Shown here piece by piece: positions 1 through 7,951 of a DNA stretch of 64,000 bases. Source of the DNA: a virus. Where the stretch lies: positions 84,218 to 148,217 of the IMG/VR virus record IMGVR_UViG_3300044953_000377; one strand, written 5' to 3'. A program made the translations under genes and the position numbers. Positions within the stretch are counted from its first letter, which is position 1. Each line of letters starts with the position of its first letter. Below the pieces are notes generated by a model. The model worked only from the letters and a program-made list of their open reading frames with translations, was not told the DNA's origin and made no database searches.

Positions 1-257
1 ATGGATCTCTAAAAAAAATAAGCGATGTTAAAATAGGTGAAATGGTTTTAACTGTAAATAATAAAACAGGGGATATGGAATCTAAGCCGGTTGATTTTGT
101 TTATCATAATATGTCTAAAGATAATCAAATGTATGAGATAGAGACTGAATGCGGTAAGATATTAAAGGTCACGGGTAATCATAAATTGAGACTTTCTAAT
201 GGTGAATGGAAAGGAGTGGAAGATTTGAAAGATTCTGATGAGCTTTGGGATATATAA
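1..257 (+). CDS. uvsW: UvsW-like helicase, N-terminal piece: end of intein N-fragment (5' end outside window)
   Basis: The frame is open from base 3 to the stop at 255-257, so only the end of this gene is in the window. The visible protein is an N-terminal intein (Hint) fragment: it has block A-like strands (SDVKIGEMVLTV) and a block B motif (VTGNHKL with the conserved TxxH), then stops soon after block B. The helicase N-extein and the first intein residue must lie upstream. The partner intein half is in the gene starting at 1097, whose extein begins inside a helicase DExH motif. The product should join that partner by trans-splicing. The intein assignment is read from motifs; the helicase identity comes from the downstream half. 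Confidence 0.8.
   Translation, partial: GSLKKISDVKIGEMVLTVNNKTGDMESKPVDFVYHNMSKDNQMYEIETECGKILKVTGNHKLRLSNGEWKGVEDLKDSDELWDI
249..257 (+). promoter_or_regulatory. Late-type promoter element ahead of intein-linked endonuclease
   Basis: GATATATAA overlaps the stop of the N-intein ORF and ends 13 nt before the ATG at 271. It would let the endonuclease be transcribed separately from uvsW. Confidence 0.5.
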
Positions 258-270
258 TATTAAAAGAGCC

Positions 271-1107
271 ATGTGTAGCAATCAAATCAAAAAACAAATT
301 AATGAATATATAATCAAGAACAAAAAATTTATAACCCAATATAGAATGAGGGAAATATTAGATAAGGAAAAAAGAGCCTTATCTAATATTAGACTTTTTT
401 CCGGTATAGATATTCCAGATACAGTGGGCACTGTTAAATCGCTTTTATGTTTAATCGATGATAATAATGGTATATGTGAGATGGATGGATGTATTAACGA
501 AAAGTCAAGGGATTCTGGTAGATGGGTGCTAAGAAAGTTTTGTAGTAGAAAGTGTGCAGATAGAGATTTTGCATTGAAACAATCTGGATTAGGAAATTCT
601 TTTCATAAGATATCAGAGGAATCTAGGAAAAGTATGGGCGAAAAAATATCCGAAAAAATTAATAAGAAAATACTAAAAGGTGAATTCACACCGAATATAA
701 CTAATTCTTGGTTAAATAGCAAGATATCTGTTAATATTAATGGCAAATTAAAATTTGTAAGATCATCTTGGGAAGCATATTTTTATATATTAAACCCAGA
801 ACTTAGTTATAAATTAATAAGGATTCCTTATTTAGACAAAAAAACAAAAAAACCTAGGAATTATATAACGGATTTTTGTGATTTTACTAATAAGATAATA
901 TACGAGATAAAACCTAAGACAAAAATTAAAGATAATCCTGAAAAAATAGAGAGCGCTAAAGAATGGTGTTCTCTAAATTTCTATTCTTATGTGATAATAA
1001 CACAAGATTGGATAATAGAGAGATATAATAAGAAATTATTAGAGAATCAACCGGAGGGTGAAAGAATATCGATGCTTATTGAAAAAATGATAAAATATGA
1101 AAATTAA
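271..1107 (+). CDS. Free-standing homing endonuclease candidate, PD-(D/E)XK type, inside the split uvsW gene
   Basis: This protein of about 278 residues sits between the two intein halves of uvsW. Near residues 65-100 it has a zinc-finger-like Cys pattern (CEMDGC ... FCSRKC). In the C-terminal half, TDFCDF followed by IIYEIKPKTK fits a PD-(D/E)XK nuclease core (D, then E-x-K), somewhat like TnsA-type and other phage endonucleases. An ATG at 238 would overlap the intein ORF by 20 nt; I prefer 271 because a GATATATAA promoter-like element lies just before it. The stop overlaps the start of the next gene (1097). Family membership is an inference from a short motif. Confidence 0.6.
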   Translation: MCSNQIKKQINEYIIKNKKFITQYRMREILDKEKRALSNIRLFSGIDIPDTVGTVKSLLCLIDDNNGICEMDGCINEKSRDSGRWVLRKFCSRKCADRDFALKQSGLGNSFHKISEESRKSMGEKISEKINKKILKGEFTPNITNSWLNSKISVNINGKLKFVRSSWEAYFYILNPELSYKLIRIPYLDKKTKKPRNYITDFCDFTNKIIYEIKPKTKIKDNPEKIESAKEWCSLNFYSYVIITQDWIIERYNKKLLENQPEGERISMLIEKMIKYEN

Positions 1108-2035
1108 ATCTATAAGAAAGATTAACAACGCTGAGGATGTTTATAATTTGAGAATAAAATCTGATGATGGAAATAATCATAATTATATAGCTAATGGAAT
1201 CCTTGTAAGCAATTGTCACCAAGCTCAGAGTGCATCTATAAAGAAGGTTGTTGCAGTATGTAAAGATTCTAAATGGAGATTTGGATTATCTGGAACTCTA
1301 GCAAACAAAAACACCGCTGAATATCTAACAATCCAACAGTTTTTAGGTCCTCTAATAATGGAGATATCTCCCAAGTTTTTATTTGATAACAAATATGCTA
1401 CTCCGGTTTCAATTAAGATTGTAAAAATGGACTGGATGGATGACGAGATAAAGGAAAAGCTATCATCCCTTAAAGAGAACAAGACTGAAATGGAAGGTAA
1501 CGAGATTTTTAATTTGGAAAGAAAATTAGTTGTTGGCTCAGATAAAAGACTTAATTATATAATAGATTTTGTTCTCAAAACATCAAAGAACTCATTAATA
1601 CTTTTCCAATCTGTTGGAGAAGGTTACGGTAAGAAAATTTATGATGGAATAAGAGAAAGAACTAATGATAGAGAAGTCTACTATATTGATGGAGATACAG
1701 ATCCTGACAAGAGAGACATATTTACTAAGAGGATGGAAGAAGGGGTTAACAAAATAATGGTTGCTTCTTTTGGTACTATGTCCACTGGTATATCTGTAAA
1801 AAATATTCATAATATATTCTTAACCGAATCATATAAGTCGGAGGTACTTATAAAACAGAGTTTAGGAAGGGGCATGAGATTGTTCGAGGGTAAGGAAAAA
1901 GTTAACATAATAGATTTCGTAGATGATTTTGCTTGGGGCGGAAAAGAGAACTATTTGCTAAAGCATTCGAAGGAAAGAATAGAAATTTATAAAAGGGAAC
2001 ATTTCGATTATAAAATTTATAATGTCAAAATTTAG
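1097..2035 (+). CDS. uvsW: UvsW-like helicase, C-terminal piece: intein C-fragment plus C-extein
   Basis: Residues 1-39 are an intein C-terminal fragment ending in block F/G (NHNYIANGILVSN); Asn39 is the splice residue and Cys40 the first extein residue. The extein begins CHQAQ, so the break falls inside helicase motif II (DE|CH). It continues with FGLSGTL (motif III), ASFGTMSTGISVKNI (motif V) and QSLGRGMR (motif VI). T4 UvsW is a superfamily 2 helicase that unwinds branched DNA and drives fork regression and recombination-dependent replication. The start ATG overlaps the endonuclease stop. Trans-splicing with the piece ending at 257 is needed to rebuild the ATPase site. Confidence 0.85.
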   Translation: MKIKSIRKINNAEDVYNLRIKSDDGNNHNYIANGILVSNCHQAQSASIKKVVAVCKDSKWRFGLSGTLANKNTAEYLTIQQFLGPLIMEISPKFLFDNKYATPVSIKIVKMDWMDDEIKEKLSSLKENKTEMEGNEIFNLERKLVVGSDKRLNYIIDFVLKTSKNSLILFQSVGEGYGKKIYDGIRERTNDREVYYIDGDTDPDKRDIFTKRMEEGVNKIMVASFGTMSTGISVKNIHNIFLTESYKSEVLIKQSLGRGMRLFEGKEKVNIIDFVDDFAWGGKENYLLKHSKERIEIYKREHFDYKIYNVKI

Positions 2036-2042
2036 GAAATAG

Positions 2043-2051
2043 GATATATAA
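2043..2051 (+). promoter_or_regulatory. Late-type promoter element
   Basis: GATATATAA ends 20 nt before the ATG at 2072, in the gap after uvsW. Confidence 0.55.
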
Positions 2052-2071
2052 AGTAGAAATAAAGAAATTTG

Positions 2072-2677
2072 ATGTATAAAATTAAAAACTTCAAGGATTT
2101 TTGCCAAATTAATGAGTCTAATGAGGAGCTTTTCTTCAGAAGACATTTGGGTGGAAATGCCTCTACTTATGATGATAGAGCTAAGAACCATTATGATTTA
2201 GGCAGTAATCCCACTGTCCTACAGAAAACTCGAGACTTTTTCCAAAAAATGGAAAATAGAATAAACAGAGCGGCAGAAATAGGAAAGCAACAGGTAAGAC
2301 AAAACAGAGCAACAAGAACTCATGGGGGTCCAGACACAGGATTCGAGATGCTTTTTGGAGCTTTATCAGTTGTACCCAATGTGTTAAAAAGAGTATTTGG
2401 TCCTACTAAATATGAATTCACTAAAAAATCCCCTAGCGATGAGAAAGTGGATATAGAATTCATGAGACACACAAATGAAGACTTTGCACAAAATGAACTT
2501 CCCGCTATAAAAACGGAAGATCAATTAGCAGATCATATAGGAGATCTTTATAATAGAGGCGACGTAGTAATAGGACAAGTTCCTGTATTAGATGATATAG
2601 CTAGAAATAGGGTAAATCTCTATTATCAACATCAGGCAAACCCAGCTCAGCCTATATTCCAAACAAATAATGTATAA
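2072..2677 (+). CDS. Unknown protein with capsid-targeting-like N terminus
   Basis: A protein of 201 residues. It begins MYKIKNFKDFCQINE, which resembles T4 internal-head-protein targeting peptides and contains an I-x-E site of the type cut by the gp21 prohead protease. The body is basic and Asn/Gln/Arg-rich between residues 55 and 90, with a short hydrophobic stretch near residue 100. An in-frame TTG at 2069 is possible, but ATG 2072 fits the motif. It leads a tightly spaced run of plus-strand genes. No enzyme motif is visible. A packaged or head-associated role is inferred from the N terminus and the late promoter. Confidence 0.6.
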   Translation: MYKIKNFKDFCQINESNEELFFRRHLGGNASTYDDRAKNHYDLGSNPTVLQKTRDFFQKMENRINRAAEIGKQQVRQNRATRTHGGPDTGFEMLFGALSVVPNVLKRVFGPTKYEFTKKSPSDEKVDIEFMRHTNEDFAQNELPAIKTEDQLADHIGDLYNRGDVVIGQVPVLDDIARNRVNLYYQHQANPAQPIFQTNNV

Positions 2678-2680
2678 AAA

Positions 2681-3526
2681 ATGAAAAAATTCTCTTCAGC
2701 AGTAGAAAAAAAGAAGCAAGAACTAAAAGAAAGTCAGGTAGTTAATGAAAGAAACATGTACCTTGAATTCTCTAAAAAATATCACAAAAAACATGGTGTT
2801 TCTGGACCTTTCGATAAAAAATTCCAGGGAGATAAAAAAGCTCAGGAAGAATACATGGAAGGCCTATCTAAAGCTTGGAGTGATTATAAAAAAGAGAAAG
2901 GTATAAAACCTAAATCTACTGGATCGAAATTCGATTTTGCTAAAAAGAAAGTAAATGAATCTAAATCTCTAAAAATGGCTAAGAGCATGATAGGTGACGG
3001 AGGGGATCCTAATTATCATTTCGTAACAATGTGTGATGACTTTTATTTTGAAAAAGATGGAGAAATGATCAGATACAGTAAAGACATGATGTCTGCTCCA
3101 CTTAAAGTGAAAACCACTCCAGATTTAGGAGCTTACACTTTTGGACCTTTTGCTAATTTAAATGAGTCTAAAATGTTTGCAGCAAGTATAGAATTAGACG
3201 AGATCAATGGTCCTAGAATGGTAACAATCGAAGACAGAAAAAATGGAGACGTCTACTTTAAATATTTAACTTGTAAGATGCAGCCAGTTTGGAACGAGAT
3301 AGAGGAAGAAGAAATGGAGGACGAGGAAGAACACGAAGATCCAAATTCTGGGTATACTTACGGGAGGGAGCACAATGGTCATCCAGAGGAAACAGAAGAC
3401 CGCTACGATGATGAAGATGAGGATGAAGATGATGAGTACGCTGCTACTATCCCTCAAGGAGATGACGATGAGGTCGAAGATGAAATTGAAGACGACGAAG
3501 ACGAGGACGAATACGACGAGGAATAA
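2681..3526 (+). CDS. Unknown protein with very acidic C-terminal tail
   Basis: A protein of 281 residues with a basic, helical N-terminal half and an extremely Asp/Glu-rich final 70 residues. Early on it contains QVVNE (V-x-E) and later KKVNESKS, both similar to prohead-protease cleavage contexts. The overall layout, a Lys-rich core then a poly-acidic tail, recalls T4 prohead core proteins such as the acidic gp67, but I see no direct homology. It starts 3 nt after the previous stop and precedes a further unknown gene by 5 nt. Confidence 0.55.
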   Translation: MKKFSSAVEKKKQELKESQVVNERNMYLEFSKKYHKKHGVSGPFDKKFQGDKKAQEEYMEGLSKAWSDYKKEKGIKPKSTGSKFDFAKKKVNESKSLKMAKSMIGDGGDPNYHFVTMCDDFYFEKDGEMIRYSKDMMSAPLKVKTTPDLGAYTFGPFANLNESKMFAASIELDEINGPRMVTIEDRKNGDVYFKYLTCKMQPVWNEIEEEEMEDEEEHEDPNSGYTYGREHNGHPEETEDRYDDEDEDEDDEYAATIPQGDDDEVEDEIEDDEDEDEYDEE

Positions 3527-3531
3527 TAAAA

Positions 3532-3975
3532 ATGTTTGGACCTATACAAAGTACCGCACTTTATACGGTTTTACATCACTATACAGGATGTAAGATACAT
3601 TCAATCTCACCCGACGGTGATGATTTTTCATTTAGAACATTTCTAGGAGAAAGAGGAATACTTACTGAAAATAATACTGGGAACTGGAACATTACTATAG
3701 GAAAAGAGCTTGTATACACGATCGAAAGGGATATCTTTAAGGTATTGATTAAGCCAGATAAAAAAAGCTCTTTAGAAGACTATATGGACATATTAAATGA
3801 TTTAAATAACAATCCAGACGTAAGCTATAGATCCAGGATTTTGGTAGTAAATATCATGAAATTTTTAGAGGAATATGTAATAAGTTCTGGTTTTGTCCCA
3901 AATAAAAATTTAAGGATAGGACCTCTTTTAATTTGTAATTTAAAAGGTAAAAAAATTATTAATTGTTTAAACTAA
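3532..3975 (+). CDS. Conserved-looking unknown protein
   Basis: A protein of 147 residues with mixed alpha/beta composition and no signal peptide or membrane segment. I recognise no motif. Its stop (3973-3975) overlaps the ATG of the following gene, which suggests translational coupling to the ligase-like/nucleotidyltransferase fusion. Confidence 0.55.
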   Translation: MFGPIQSTALYTVLHHYTGCKIHSISPDGDDFSFRTFLGERGILTENNTGNWNITIGKELVYTIERDIFKVLIKPDKKSSLEDYMDILNDLNNNPDVSYRSRILVVNIMKFLEEYVISSGFVPNKNLRIGPLLICNLKGKKIINCLN

Positions 3976-5981
3976 TGGCTGGAATAAAATATTTAACGGA
4001 CATATACGAAAAAAAAGGAAAGTCCTTTATTGAAAGCCTTTTCAATAAAAATTTAACTGTAACAGAAAATCTAGACGGTCCTTCTTTTTCTTTTGAAAGG
4101 GATTTTACTGGCGATAACATATCTTTCTATAAAAAGGATCAAGATAATCCTATAACCAAGGTGGATAGGATATTAATGAGATATTACGAAAAGCCTATAA
4201 GCTATATAGAATCTCTATCTCTTGAAATCACAGATCAGCTTCCTAAGGGATGGAGATTCGGAATGGTTTACTTTCCTAACAAAAAGCCAGTCAGAATTGA
4301 GTACGATAGGATACCAAAGAATCATCTTGTTTTAACACATGTTGTTGTTAGGGATGAATTCGGAGATATTATTAAAAATTTACAGGACAGAGACGAGCTC
4401 GATGAATGGGCAGACAAGTTAGGGGTTGAAAGATCGCCCATCATATTTCAAGGTAAACTTGACAGGGACCAAAAAATAGCTATAATGGATTTCCTTTCTA
4501 CTCCATTGGCAGATCTTAAGAATAAATTTCAGACCTCTAGTTTTAGTAACTATCTAATTTCAATCTTAAATAAAAATGTAGAAAGAACAACACTCGGTAA
4601 GGATTTACAGGGGGAGATAGATTCTCTGGTTTTTAGATTCGAGGATGAAGACGGAAAGGAGGAAACTGTTTTAGCAAAAATGGTTGATCCTATTTTTCAT
4701 GAGATAAACAGAAGCAGAAAAGTTACTCAAACATCTTATTTTCCTAGTGATGTTTATTCTTTGTGTCTTATAGATGTAATGAATTTTATACTAGAGGAGG
4801 GGGTAGAAAACTTTATGGCTAAAGGTAATGACCCAGAGGAAAGATACATCAGTTTTGTTTTTGATGTATTTAAGAAGTTTGTATACGAGGAGGGTGATAA
4901 ATATGTAGGTGCGGATTTTCAAAAACCAGAATACTTAAAAACCGAAGGATTTGAAATAAATAAGGATTTAATAACTGACGAAGAAATTTTAAAGTCTATA
5001 GAAGACGACGAAGTTTATATAGACATTTTACAAATGATCCTTAACTCTTTTAGAAAGCTTAAAAGAAAACCGCATGGATTTTTTACAGAGGGACTAATCC
5101 AGCAATTTAATATACTAATTGAAGATATTGCTAGCTATATAAACGCCAAAAAGAAAGATTTAGTTGAAGAGTCTTTAGGGGTTCCCAGCTTTGTTTGGTT
5201 TAAAAAAGCCGTTAGTAAATTTAATCCAATAATAAGTGATGAGTATGAAATAGACGAGCTAAAAGAAATAATAGAAGGCTCTTCTTCTGGAGAGATTACA
5301 CCTCTTAATGAATCTGAAACTCCTGAGGTTATAACCGAAGATGAGCAGAAGGAAGAAGACGCTTCAGAATTTTTCTCCTTTAAAGATTTTAAAAAAGTAG
5401 TAGCTACTCACAAAGAAAAAAAGAAGATAAAGATATTAAACGAGAACAATCAGAAAGTAAATATAGTAATAGGTAAATTTCAGCCCTTTAATAACGGACA
5501 TTTAAAAATGTGTACAAGATTAAAGAAGGAAAATAATTTACCAGTATTTCTGTGTGTAGTTCATCCCCGGAGTGAGCCAGGATCTAAATATCCATTCTCC
5601 GATGATTTAATAAAAAAATCCATAGGATCTTTAACATCAGAGAACAACAAACTTTTTGCAGGATATGAAATGATCCCGTCCAACCTTTTGGAGGATGCTC
5701 TAAATGCAGTAGTAAAACATGCTAATCCTGCTTCTATATGTATAGGTGAGAGAGATTTTGAAAATATGATTCTTCAAAGAGAATGGGTAAGGAATAAATA
5801 TGATTTAGAGGGGGGAGATATAGAAATATACAAAACCCCGCAATGGTCAAATAATAATGATATTAGAACTTACATAAAAGATGGTGATTTCCAGCAATTT
5901 AAAGATAAAGTTCCAAAATCGATAGCAGTGCTTTTCAATGAATTTACTAAACAAATAAATGGATCTGAGGAAGATATATAA
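3975..5981 (+). CDS. Two-domain protein: ligase-like N-terminal region plus NMN-adenylyltransferase-like C-terminal domain
   Basis: A protein of about 668 residues. The N-terminal region looks like a covalent nucleotidyltransferase (RNA/DNA ligase fold): TENLDGPSFSFER near residues 30-42 resembles motif I (KxDG), RFGMVYF resembles motif III, and DSLVFRF with LAKMVDP resemble motifs IV and V. The motif I lysine appears to be Asn32. The C-terminal 170 residues contain GKFQPFNNGHLKM, the phosphate-binding motif of NMN adenylyl-/cytidylyltransferases, and later SNNNDIRTYI, a typical ISSTxIR-like motif. From memory it resembles the DUF6267 family of T4-like phages. An internal FFSFKDF segment before the second domain resembles the targeting motif. 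ATG 3975 is preferred over TTG 3963. Confidence 0.65.
   Translation: MAGIKYLTDIYEKKGKSFIESLFNKNLTVTENLDGPSFSFERDFTGDNISFYKKDQDNPITKVDRILMRYYEKPISYIESLSLEITDQLPKGWRFGMVYFPNKKPVRIEYDRIPKNHLVLTHVVVRDEFGDIIKNLQDRDELDEWADKLGVERSPIIFQGKLDRDQKIAIMDFLSTPLADLKNKFQTSSFSNYLISILNKNVERTTLGKDLQGEIDSLVFRFEDEDGKEETVLAKMVDPIFHEINRSRKVTQTSYFPSDVYSLCLIDVMNFILEEGVENFMAKGNDPEERYISFVFDVFKKFVYEEGDKYVGADFQKPEYLKTEGFEINKDLITDEEILKSIEDDEVYIDILQMILNSFRKLKRKPHGFFTEGLIQQFNILIEDIASYINAKKKDLVEESLGVPSFVWFKKAVSKFNPIISDEYEIDELKEIIEGSSSGEITPLNESETPEVITEDEQKEEDASEFFSFKDFKKVVATHKEKKKIKILNENNQKVNIVIGKFQPFNNGHLKMCTRLKKENNLPVFLCVVHPRSEPGSKYPFSDDLIKKSIGSLTSENNKLFAGYEMIPSNLLEDALNAVVKHANPASICIGERDFENMILQREWVRNKYDLEGGDIEIYKTPQWSNNNDIRTYIKDGDFQQFKDKVPKSIAVLFNEFTKQINGSEEDI
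5973..5981 (+). promoter_or_regulatory. Late-type promoter element
   Basis: GATATATAA overlaps the end of the preceding gene and ends 11 nt before the ATG at 5993. Confidence 0.55.
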
Positions 5982-5992
5982 AACAACTTATT

Positions 5993-6865
5993 ATGGGAAT
6001 GAAAAGAATATTATCCTTCAACGATTTTGCTATTTTTGAGTATAAAGGATTTGATTATTTGGAACACAGAAATTTAAATGAAGCAATTTATTTAGACGAA
6101 AGAAACAAAACACCACACGATCCCGCAGCTCTAAAGAAAATGAGGGCTTGTGTGTTTTTATTAAATGGATCATATCCATTTTTTGCATCGATGCTATCTC
6201 GATTGATGATCAGAGAAAACAGAAATCTTAAATTTAAAACGATGGCAACTGACGGTGTTAGTATACACTATGATCCTGATTTTGTTCTTAATCACAGTGA
6301 TGCTGAGATAATTTGGGTTATTGCACATGAGGTTTTACATAATACCCTAGTTCACTTTTTAAGATGCCCTAAAGATAAAACAAAAGCAGGTGTATGGAAC
6401 GTTGCAGCGGATTATGCACTTAATCAATTGTTAACTCCAATAGATCCTAGCACATTAAACACAACTAAACCTAAGCCAGCTACTAAAGGCGGTATAGGAA
6501 AAATGGTAGAAGGATCTTTATATCCTGGATGTGGTCACGTTCCTTACGACCACGAATTTGTAAATAGAGGAGCCGAATGGATTTACGAAAAACTTCTAGC
6601 TAATGGATATGTTCCTGAACCTGGAGATGATACAACTCCGCCTCCGTATCCACCTTCACCACCTCCACCACGGGATCCTGAAGTTGGTGATATTATCTAT
6701 GATAAAGATAATGATTCATATGGTATAATTAAATCTATAGATAATTCATTGGGTGAGCTTGAGTATGATCCTATACCAAAAAATAAGGTTAAAGAATACT
6801 TACAAAGAAAAGTTAATGATAAGAATATATTAGGAGATGATATAGAAAAAGAATTAGATTTCTGA
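5993..6865 (+). CDS. Putative zinc metallopeptidase-like protein (DUF2201 N-terminal type)
   Basis: A protein of 290 residues (288 if ATG 5999 is used). After a targeting-like start (MKRILSFNDFAIFE) comes IWVIAHEVLHNTLVHFLR at about residue 107, an HExxH zinc-peptidase motif, and VWNVAADYALNQLL, which fits the metallopeptidase domain usually found N-terminal to a VWA-like domain in DUF2201 proteins. A proline-rich linker near residues 205-225 (PPPYPPSPPPPR) precedes an acidic C-terminal region. The matching VWA half is the separate next gene. With the MoxR ATPase at 7952 it forms a three-gene module. Confidence 0.7.
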   Translation: MGMKRILSFNDFAIFEYKGFDYLEHRNLNEAIYLDERNKTPHDPAALKKMRACVFLLNGSYPFFASMLSRLMIRENRNLKFKTMATDGVSIHYDPDFVLNHSDAEIIWVIAHEVLHNTLVHFLRCPKDKTKAGVWNVAADYALNQLLTPIDPSTLNTTKPKPATKGGIGKMVEGSLYPGCGHVPYDHEFVNRGAEWIYEKLLANGYVPEPGDDTTPPPYPPSPPPPRDPEVGDIIYDKDNDSYGIIKSIDNSLGELEYDPIPKNKVKEYLQRKVNDKNILGDDIEKELDF

Positions 6866-6876
6866 TTTAATATATT

Positions 6877-6912
6877 ATGAAAGCTAAGATAACAGTAAAA
6901 AGAATTTAAGAA
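6877..6912 (+). repeat. Partial duplication of the next gene's start
   Basis: An 11-codon mini-ORF (ATG AAA GCT AAG ATA ACA ..., TAA at 6907-6909) closely matches the first codons of the VWA gene beginning at 6913. It reads like a tandem duplication of the 5' end of that gene. It is probably not functional as a protein, though it could act as a leader. Confidence 0.45.
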
Positions 6913-7917
6913 ATGAAAGCAAAAATAACAGGTGTAAGAATTCAGGAAATAAAAGGAAGCGGAGGATCTGGAGATGATACAATGGGGGATGACTTCGGAA
7001 TCCAAAAACCAGAAAATGTTGATGAATGGATAGACGATATTCCTGACGGAGATACCCCGGAAAGAGATAAAGACGGAAAGATAAAAGAGGAGGATCCCGA
7101 GTTCAAAAGATCAGATAGTCCAGGTGGTGGAAAATCAGCTCCTGACGGATATAATCCCGGGGAGGTTCTTAGACCGGGAGAGTTAGGTGATCTCGGAGGG
7201 GACAGTGGTCTTAACGGTGAAGCGTTAGCTGAAGAATGGGGGAGTGTTACTAGAATAGCATCTAGTAATGCAGGAAACATACCCGGAGAATTAAAAAGAG
7301 CAATTAGAAAAGTTAAAAGACCGGTTATAGATTGGAAGAAGGAGCTTTCAAAGTACATAGATCAGGCAATATCTAAATCAAAATATACATTACCTGCTAG
7401 GAGATTTTTAGGAGCAGGAAAAGCTCAGTATGGATACAAGAGATACAAGGAGGATTTTGAGAGTGCGGTTATTGCTATAGATACCTCAGGATCTATTACC
7501 AGGGAAATAATAGAGCAATTTCTGGGTGAAGTAATGAGTATAACACAGGAATATAGTCCGCAGAAAACTGTTATATTGTATTGTGACACTCAAGTTTATC
7601 CTCCGGATATATTAGAGCCAGGAGATACCCCTGATTTTAGTAAAATAGCTGGCGGTGGTGGTACTTATTTTTGGCCCCCTTTCAAATGGGTACAAAAAAA
7701 TATGATAGATGAAGAGGGAGAAAAACCCACGGTGTTTATATACTTTACCGACGGTGAAGCAGACTTTCCTTCGGAGATGGATTATGATATTTCTGAATAT
7801 AGCGATAGATGTATTTGGGTATTCCTCACATTTAATGATGAACCATATCCAAATCCACAGCCTTTTGGAGAAAGAATAGATATTATTCTTGCCAATAAGA
7901 ATGTCAAAAGAATATAG
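6913..7917 (+). CDS. VWA-like domain protein (C-terminal half of a DUF2201-type pair)
   Basis: A protein of 334 residues. Residues 1-110 are Gly/Asp-rich and acidic. From about residue 185, VIAIDTSGSIT is a MIDAS DxSxS metal-binding motif; AGGGGTYF and VFIYFTDGEADFP follow in the order seen in VWA domains. In bacteria, VWA proteins of this kind pair with MoxR ATPases to assemble or remodel partner proteins. Here the metallopeptidase half is the gene upstream and the MoxR ATPase is the gene downstream. The last 55 residues have a second copy in the protein at 37519. Confidence 0.75.
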   Translation: MKAKITGVRIQEIKGSGGSGDDTMGDDFGIQKPENVDEWIDDIPDGDTPERDKDGKIKEEDPEFKRSDSPGGGKSAPDGYNPGEVLRPGELGDLGGDSGLNGEALAEEWGSVTRIASSNAGNIPGELKRAIRKVKRPVIDWKKELSKYIDQAISKSKYTLPARRFLGAGKAQYGYKRYKEDFESAVIAIDTSGSITREIIEQFLGEVMSITQEYSPQKTVILYCDTQVYPPDILEPGDTPDFSKIAGGGGTYFWPPFKWVQKNMIDEEGEKPTVFIYFTDGEADFPSEMDYDISEYSDRCIWVFLTFNDEPYPNPQPFGERIDIILANKNVKRI

Positions 7918-7922
7918 AAGTA

Positions 7923-7931
7923 GATATATAA
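7923..7931 (+). promoter_or_regulatory. Late-type promoter element
   Basis: GATATATAA (within TAGATATATAAAG) ends 20 nt before the ATG at 7952, just after the VWA gene stop. Confidence 0.55.
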
Positions 7932-7951
7932 AGCAAATAACAAAAAATAAA

